Part shown: piece after piece, positions 59,431 to 64,000 of the stretch | Layout: each line of letters opens with the position of its first letter | Position numbering within the stretch: the first letter of the stretch is position 1 | Assembly (NCBI GenBank): GCA_038496445.1 | Contig: JALMLS010000093.1 | Span: forward strand, 620,001-684,000 | Direction: 5' to 3' | Origin: Trichosphaerium sp. ATCC 40318 | Lineage: Eukaryota > Discosea > Flabellinia > Trichosidae | DNA: 64,000 nt | Program-made: the position numbers and the translations under genes | The notes under the pieces: generated by a model | The model's input: the letters and a program-made list of their open reading frames with translations, nothing else | What the model was told of the DNA's origin: nothing | The model's database searches: none

Positions 59431-59975
59431 ACACCTGATAATGGATGGTTTCTTTTTGAAAAGTCAAAAATGATCATATTCACCATTAAAAATCACATGT
59501 TACACAATCACAATAAATTACTTCATTACATTTTTGCAACTATTAGTTTTTCTTCTCAGTATCCTTGCACTGTACTTCTTTAGAAGTAAATCCTATCCTC
59601 TCTGTTCTTCTTACCGTCAACGTGAGTACAGTATCAGTAAACGTTGTTGTTGTGGATGTAAAAGTTGAAAGCAGGGCCGCTTATAGTACACTCCAAGTCT
59701 AATGTCTCAGGCTACTGCATCATACACAGGTTACCTTTGGATGGCTTTTGTGTTACAGAGGGTGTAGAAGATCGCTTGGTGTTGCTTACGACTCTGTGTT
59801 TATGTACTAAACGTGTCACGCATTCATGAAAACTGTTCTTTTTTGAAACTACTTGACTCTAAACAATTGTCTCGTGTAACGTATCTTTACCCTACGTCTA
59901 CTACGTGTGACGCTCTAAGGAAATGTCTATGAATAATTCTATTTGAACAAACTAAGCCAGTAATACACTATATTA
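59431..59975. other. Intergenic stretch, nothing recognised
   Basis: About 545 bases without a convincing frame; AATAAA-like sequence near 59512 may serve the GPCR gene. Confidence 0.4.
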
Positions 59976-62319
59976 ATGGAAGAGAGCATTGGTTTGGATA
60001 TATGGAAGCTTGTACTGTTAGGGTTGATAATACTCTTAATAGTACTATGGGCAGCTGTAATACGCTTACACCCTTTTATAACACTCATAATTGGCACGTG
60101 ATAGAATCAGAGCGTAACAGCTTCAAGAATAAACAAAAACACTCGTAACAAAAGCGTAGGGTCTCTCCTATACGCAGCGCTGTCAGGAGCTAAATTTAGT
60201 AGCGTAGTAGACGCTGTTCAAGTGGGTATTGGTGACACTATGAAGAGTATAAGTATGATAATTGTTTTCGGCACAATAATAGGTCCGTACATGGCTTGCT
60301 ATTTTGTCATGTGATAATTACCTTCTTCAATAGGAAAATTCATATCTGTGTCAGGAGCTGCAAAGAAAATGGCATCTAGTTTAGTATCTCTTGTCGGAAG
60401 GTATAACATAGGATACGCCATGAACATTACCGGTGCGATTATAGCTATACCAGGTGCGCCTAATGAAAAAAAAAACCCCGCCTTGCTACTTTTTGGCTTT
60501 GGAGTTTATCGCCAACATGTATTAGTATTTTCAGACTCAGCGTACTTACTATTGTCGCCACTAAACAGAGCGCTTTGCCAAAAATCAGGTAACATCAGCA
60601 GTGCATAGACCTTTTGTAACTTGGTTCTTAGGATGGAATATGAGCGGTCCTCTGATGTCTATGGTATTGGGTATTATAAGTACACATGCGTTGGTACCGC
60701 CTACACCTGGACCTACTGCTGCGGCAGGTATCTTAGAGGTTAAAACTTGTAAAAACCTGTGATGACATCTGACCTTGCTTTTGTAGGCAGACTTAGCGCT
60801 AGTCATAGGGATAGGACTTATAACAGCTCTTGGTACAGCAAGTGTTGGTTGGATATACGCACAAGTTTGGGCTAGTAGAACAACCCTTGATGCATTTGGA
60901 AAAGAAGAATCTATGGTATGTTATTTTCAAAATAAAAAGTAGGAAAATAGTTGATAAAAAATTATTTATTAAGAATAAACCTCCATCCTATGGTACAGTT
61001 GATATCAATGAAGAACGTAAAAAGAACGGACCGAATATAATTCTTTGTTACGCACCAATTATTATACCCATGGTGTTGATAGGTGAGGAACAGTAGAACT
61101 TGATTATAGGCGGTTTTTTTTAAAACAAGTTGACTGAAATGTCACTCTTTAGGTATGAAGGCAATAGCAGAACTTGATAGTCACCCGTTCGGAAGTGGTG
61201 TTATCTTTGATATTATGACATTTATTGGAAACCCTAATATTGCTCTTTTATTGGGTTGCGGTTTAAGTCTATTCCAAATGCCTAATTTCAACATCGAAAT
61301 GATGTCTACAAAGGTTCGTTAAAGCAATCTACACGTGCTTAACTATAATATCAAAGGGTATTATTGGTGAAGCTATTATGGAAGCTTCTGTCATATGTTT
61401 GATTACAGCTGCAGGTGGAAGTTTCGGAAACGTTTTAAAAGAATCACAAATAGGTAGCCAAAACCAAAACGTCTTGTTTCTTAAAAAATTCTCACTCATA
61501 TTACAACGTCTGTTAGGTGAATTTATAGGAGACTCTTTGCAAAAAGCCAACCTAGGTATTTGGATACCTGTTGTTATTGCAATATCCATAAAAGCTGCAC
61601 AAGGTTTGCCCTACAGCTAAAGTTGTTCAGAATATTGAGTTTTCTTTCTAGGGTCAACAACAGTTGCTATTCTGACAGCAGCATCCGTAATGAAAGATTT
61701 AATGGATCCCCTCGGATTTACTTCTCAGTTTGAAAAAGCACTTGTCGTGACAGCTATCGGAGCAGGTAGGTACAAACAAAAACTACATCGTTTGTGGAAT
61801 TGGAAAAACAACTAAAAACAATTTGGACTGTATCACACTTGTTGACACCAAGACAACATTCAGTTATACTTTCAATCCTTAGTGCTATTTGTTGTAGGTT
61901 CATATTTAATCTAATAGCTATAATTAGGAGCAATGGGATTTGCACATGTTAATAATTCTTTCTTTTGGATTTTATGTCAGTTTGATAATATTCCTGTTAA
62001 CACAGCACTTAAAATTTACACACCTGGGACAATAGTAATTGTACGTTTCACTTTAAAAATAAACATCTGGAGTAAACAACAATCTAATGCTATCTTCTTT
62101 TTCTAGAGCATTGCTGGAAGTTTTCTGGTAACCAAAAAAAACTCACGTGTCCACTTTAAAATACTTAAGTTGTGTTAACTTGGATTGTTCTAGGTATGGC
62201 TAATATCAATTCATATGGTGGCTGGATTCGCCGCTTGTAGTGCTTTATTTCTTGTTACTACAGGTATTTCTATAGTACAAAGAGTACGATACCGAGAAAG
62301 AAATTACCAAATACTTTAA
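59976..62319 (+). CDS. GntP-family gluconate:H+ symporter
   Basis: ATG at 59976; the first helix is KLVLLGLIILLIVLWAAVIR. Family hallmarks follow in order: VVDAVQVGIGDTMKSISMII with FGTIIGKFISVSGAAKKMAS, then HALVPPTPGPTAAAGIL, matching the HxxxPPxPGPxAAA signature of GntP. Later come GCGLSLFQM, GGSFGNVLKESQIG, IWIPVVIAISIKAAQGSTTV (the conserved QGSxTVA), GFAHVNNSFFWILCQF, and a last helix ending RVRYRERNYQIL. About twelve membrane helices. It imports gluconate or a related sugar acid with protons. GntP is mainly a bacterial family; here it is cut by at least eight introns with host-type donors, so if transferred it has settled for a long time. The first intron donor overlaps CACGTG (60095-60100). 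Confidence 0.88.
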
Positions 62320-62616
62320 AACCTAAGTAAAGTTGTTTGTTACAAGAACATTAACCATGATTATTGCAATATCAACCTTGGCAATATGCGTCCTGACAAC
62401 TCTTTGAAAACCATAAAAATTATTTGATGTTAAGATGTAGGTATTGTCCTTGTTGGACTTAGGCTGTTACATTAATTAGAAGTTACATGAGACTGGTTAT
62501 GTTTTGTTTCAAAATATTTCTTATTTGAGTTAACGTTACGAAGTAAGGGATTGAGTTTATTGTACAGGGAATATTCAATTCAAAAGATTGTGAAAAAAAT
62601 ATTGTATGTTACAAAG
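62320..62616. other. Convergent 3' region
   Basis: Nearly 300 bases between convergent genes, AT-rich, no frame of note. Confidence 0.4.
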
Positions 62617-64000
62617 TTATGAGCTTGCAGATAGTGTAACAAGTCTATTTAATTTCTTTAAAATCTTTTTGATTTTTTTTGTTTTATCTTGATACCTATG
62701 TCCAGTTATTAGAACATGCTCAAGGTTTACCAAACCAGTAACCATCTTTTCAAAATTATCAATATCTAAGTACATATAGATAGGACAACGATAATCTAGA
62801 ACCTTAATAGAACTACACCTAAACAGAAATTAGATCAAGACAATAACTTCTTTTTTTTTTTTTGGTACCAGACAGGTGTAGCCAAAACCAACTTTATTAA
62901 TGTCTCTCTATCTTCTTCGTATTCTCCAAAAATACCTATATACAATGTATTTATAGGGTAGTTGAAAAAAGAAGCAAGAACAGATCTATCAAGCCTACAT
63001 GAACATCAGAAATACTTTCCAAAAAAAGAACTAAGCCTACTTTTGCGTGCAGAGAAGCTGAAAAATACGCTCACCAAGGCTTGGTACAAGCATTGAAATA
63101 TTTCCATTAAGCGTATCACCCTTAGTACACAGACATGCTATTTTTTCAAGGCACAAAAAAGTAAGTGTAGGTGGATTAGCAAAGCGTGTAGTAGCTTCTT
63201 TTGTTGATGCAAAGTTTAAGCCAGATCGTGTTGTTAAGTCTCTGATTTTAGAAGCAATAGGCACTTTGTGAGGAACAGTTACAAGTTCATTAGGTGAATC
63301 TATACCACATCTTCCATATCCACCATTCTGTCCCCAAGCCAAAACATCACCATCAGCAGTTAGCACTACGGAAAGTTTAAGTCAGAAAACACGTTAGCAT
63401 AACTTAACTTACCTGTCATATGATACACACCACATCCGATAGATACAATACGTTCTTGTATAGGTAAAAGCGTTGGTACTGCATTCTCAGAGTATTCATA
63501 TGTCTTAAAAAAATAATAACGACCCCAAGTAAACACTTTTCCCTGAACGGCAAAAGCAGTTAAAAAAAATCCTTTGAACTTTATAGAATGCTTATCGTTG
63601 TGGTTATACAAATTAAACTTACCTGATCGTTAAGAGCCATTATACTATATCCACATGCTTTGACTTGTACGATATTTGTTAAATTACACAACAAGTACAC
63701 TGACTGCTCTCCATTAGCCTAGAACCGATAGCTATTCGACATTTATTTGAAGCAACCTACCTGTCCTGTCCATGTGATAACACGTCCACAACAAGTTAAT
63801 GCTGCGCCATGATGATATCCTCCCTTTAACATTATCAACAAAGAGTAAACCAATGTATGTGTATTGTCTCTGAAACTTCTTTCGAAGCATAATAAAAAAG
63901 AAGTTTTGTTAAGTTTTACATACACTGATGTCTGCTATTTTGAACTGCTTAAACTCAGGTGTATCAAGTACTCTTCTAATACCTAATTTATCGATTTGAT
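62617..64000 (-). CDS. RCC1-repeat protein, 5' end outside the window
   Basis: The window edge cuts the N-terminal side. RCC1 blades are visible: GGYHHGAALTCCGRVITWTG near 63820-63770, GKVFTWGRYYFF near 63550, VSIGCGVYHM near 63440, TADGDVLAWGQNGGYGRCGI near 63365-63300. After the propeller comes LTFLCLEKIACLCTKGDTLN, and a C-terminal region of helices and strands (YRCPIYMYLDIDNFEKMVTG; VNLEHVLITGHRYQDKTKKI) ending RLVTLSASS at 62617. RCC1 propellers serve as nucleotide-exchange factors or scaffolds. The non-RCC1 C-terminus is not recognised. Confidence 0.78.

Noticed and set aside
1-64000. CRISPR arrays, rRNA genes and bacterial-type operons
   Set aside because: No regularly spaced direct repeats and no rRNA-like stretch were seen; the genes are spliced and eukaryotic. 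I also recognised no tRNA, but cannot exclude one by eye.

Overview
The window comes from the nuclear genome of a unicellular eukaryote. It is AT-rich and densely packed. Most genes are split by many short introns of roughly 30 to 170 bases, and the donors are very often GTACGT rather than GTAAGT. Poly(A)-type signals follow some genes, and nothing is arranged as a bacterial operon. The gene content is rich in signalling: a BK-type potassium channel, a class C GPCR, an RGS protein, RasGEF/SH2 and RhoGAP modules, many C2 domains, a dual-specificity phosphatase and a NACHT protein. This fits an amoeboid or flagellate protist such as an amoebozoan, a unicellular holozoan or a relative, but I cannot assign a lineage from this sequence alone.

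Layout. 1-6.1 kb: the tail of an unknown gene, then a Slo/BK potassium channel on the plus strand. 6.5-9.4 kb, minus: leucine-rich-repeat remnants, an F-box/MORN-variant gene, a small secreted protein and a single-exon 140-residue protein. 9.5-13.9 kb, minus: a DUF4062-NACHT-TPR (nephrocystin-3-like) protein. 14.2-16.0 kb, minus: a seven-helix membrane protein with a PA-like ectodomain. 16.2-20.7 kb, minus: two multi-C2 genes only six bases apart, together resembling a ferlin. 21.0-21.4 kb: a small tail-anchored coiled-coil protein. 22.7-27.1 kb: an inverted pair of secreted-protein genes, the left a pseudogene and the right intact, with an inverted repeat between them.

27.8-32.5 kb: an LRR-RGS protein, a dual-specificity phosphatase (both minus) and a small two-exon gene. 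34.0-37.2 kb, plus: a six-exon reading frame running without a stop from a secreted Reeler protein into a second secreted module that begins with histidine and resembles a copper monooxygenase (LPMO). 37.5-43.3 kb, minus: an F-box-like protein, a large unrecognised gene and a 66-residue protein. 43.6-44.0 kb: a small LRR gene whose start region carries a 55-base tandem duplication. 44.2-50.4 kb, minus: one large gene with a GTPase-like segment, PH, degenerate RhoGAP, two SH2 domains and a RasGEF. 51.0-54.4 kb, plus: an intronless F-box/zinc protein and a type I membrane beta-propeller-like protein. 54.8-59.4 kb, plus: a GABA-B-like GPCR with a doubled ligand-binding ectodomain. 60.0-62.3 kb, plus: a GntP-family gluconate transporter with introns, probably of bacterial origin. 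62.6 kb to the end, minus: an RCC1-repeat protein cut by the window edge.

The palindrome CACGTG, often inside TCACGTGA, recurs about fifty times by hand count, mainly in introns and between genes. It and the GTACGT donors are the most striking genome-scale signals. All exon joins were made by eye and have not been checked with transcripts.
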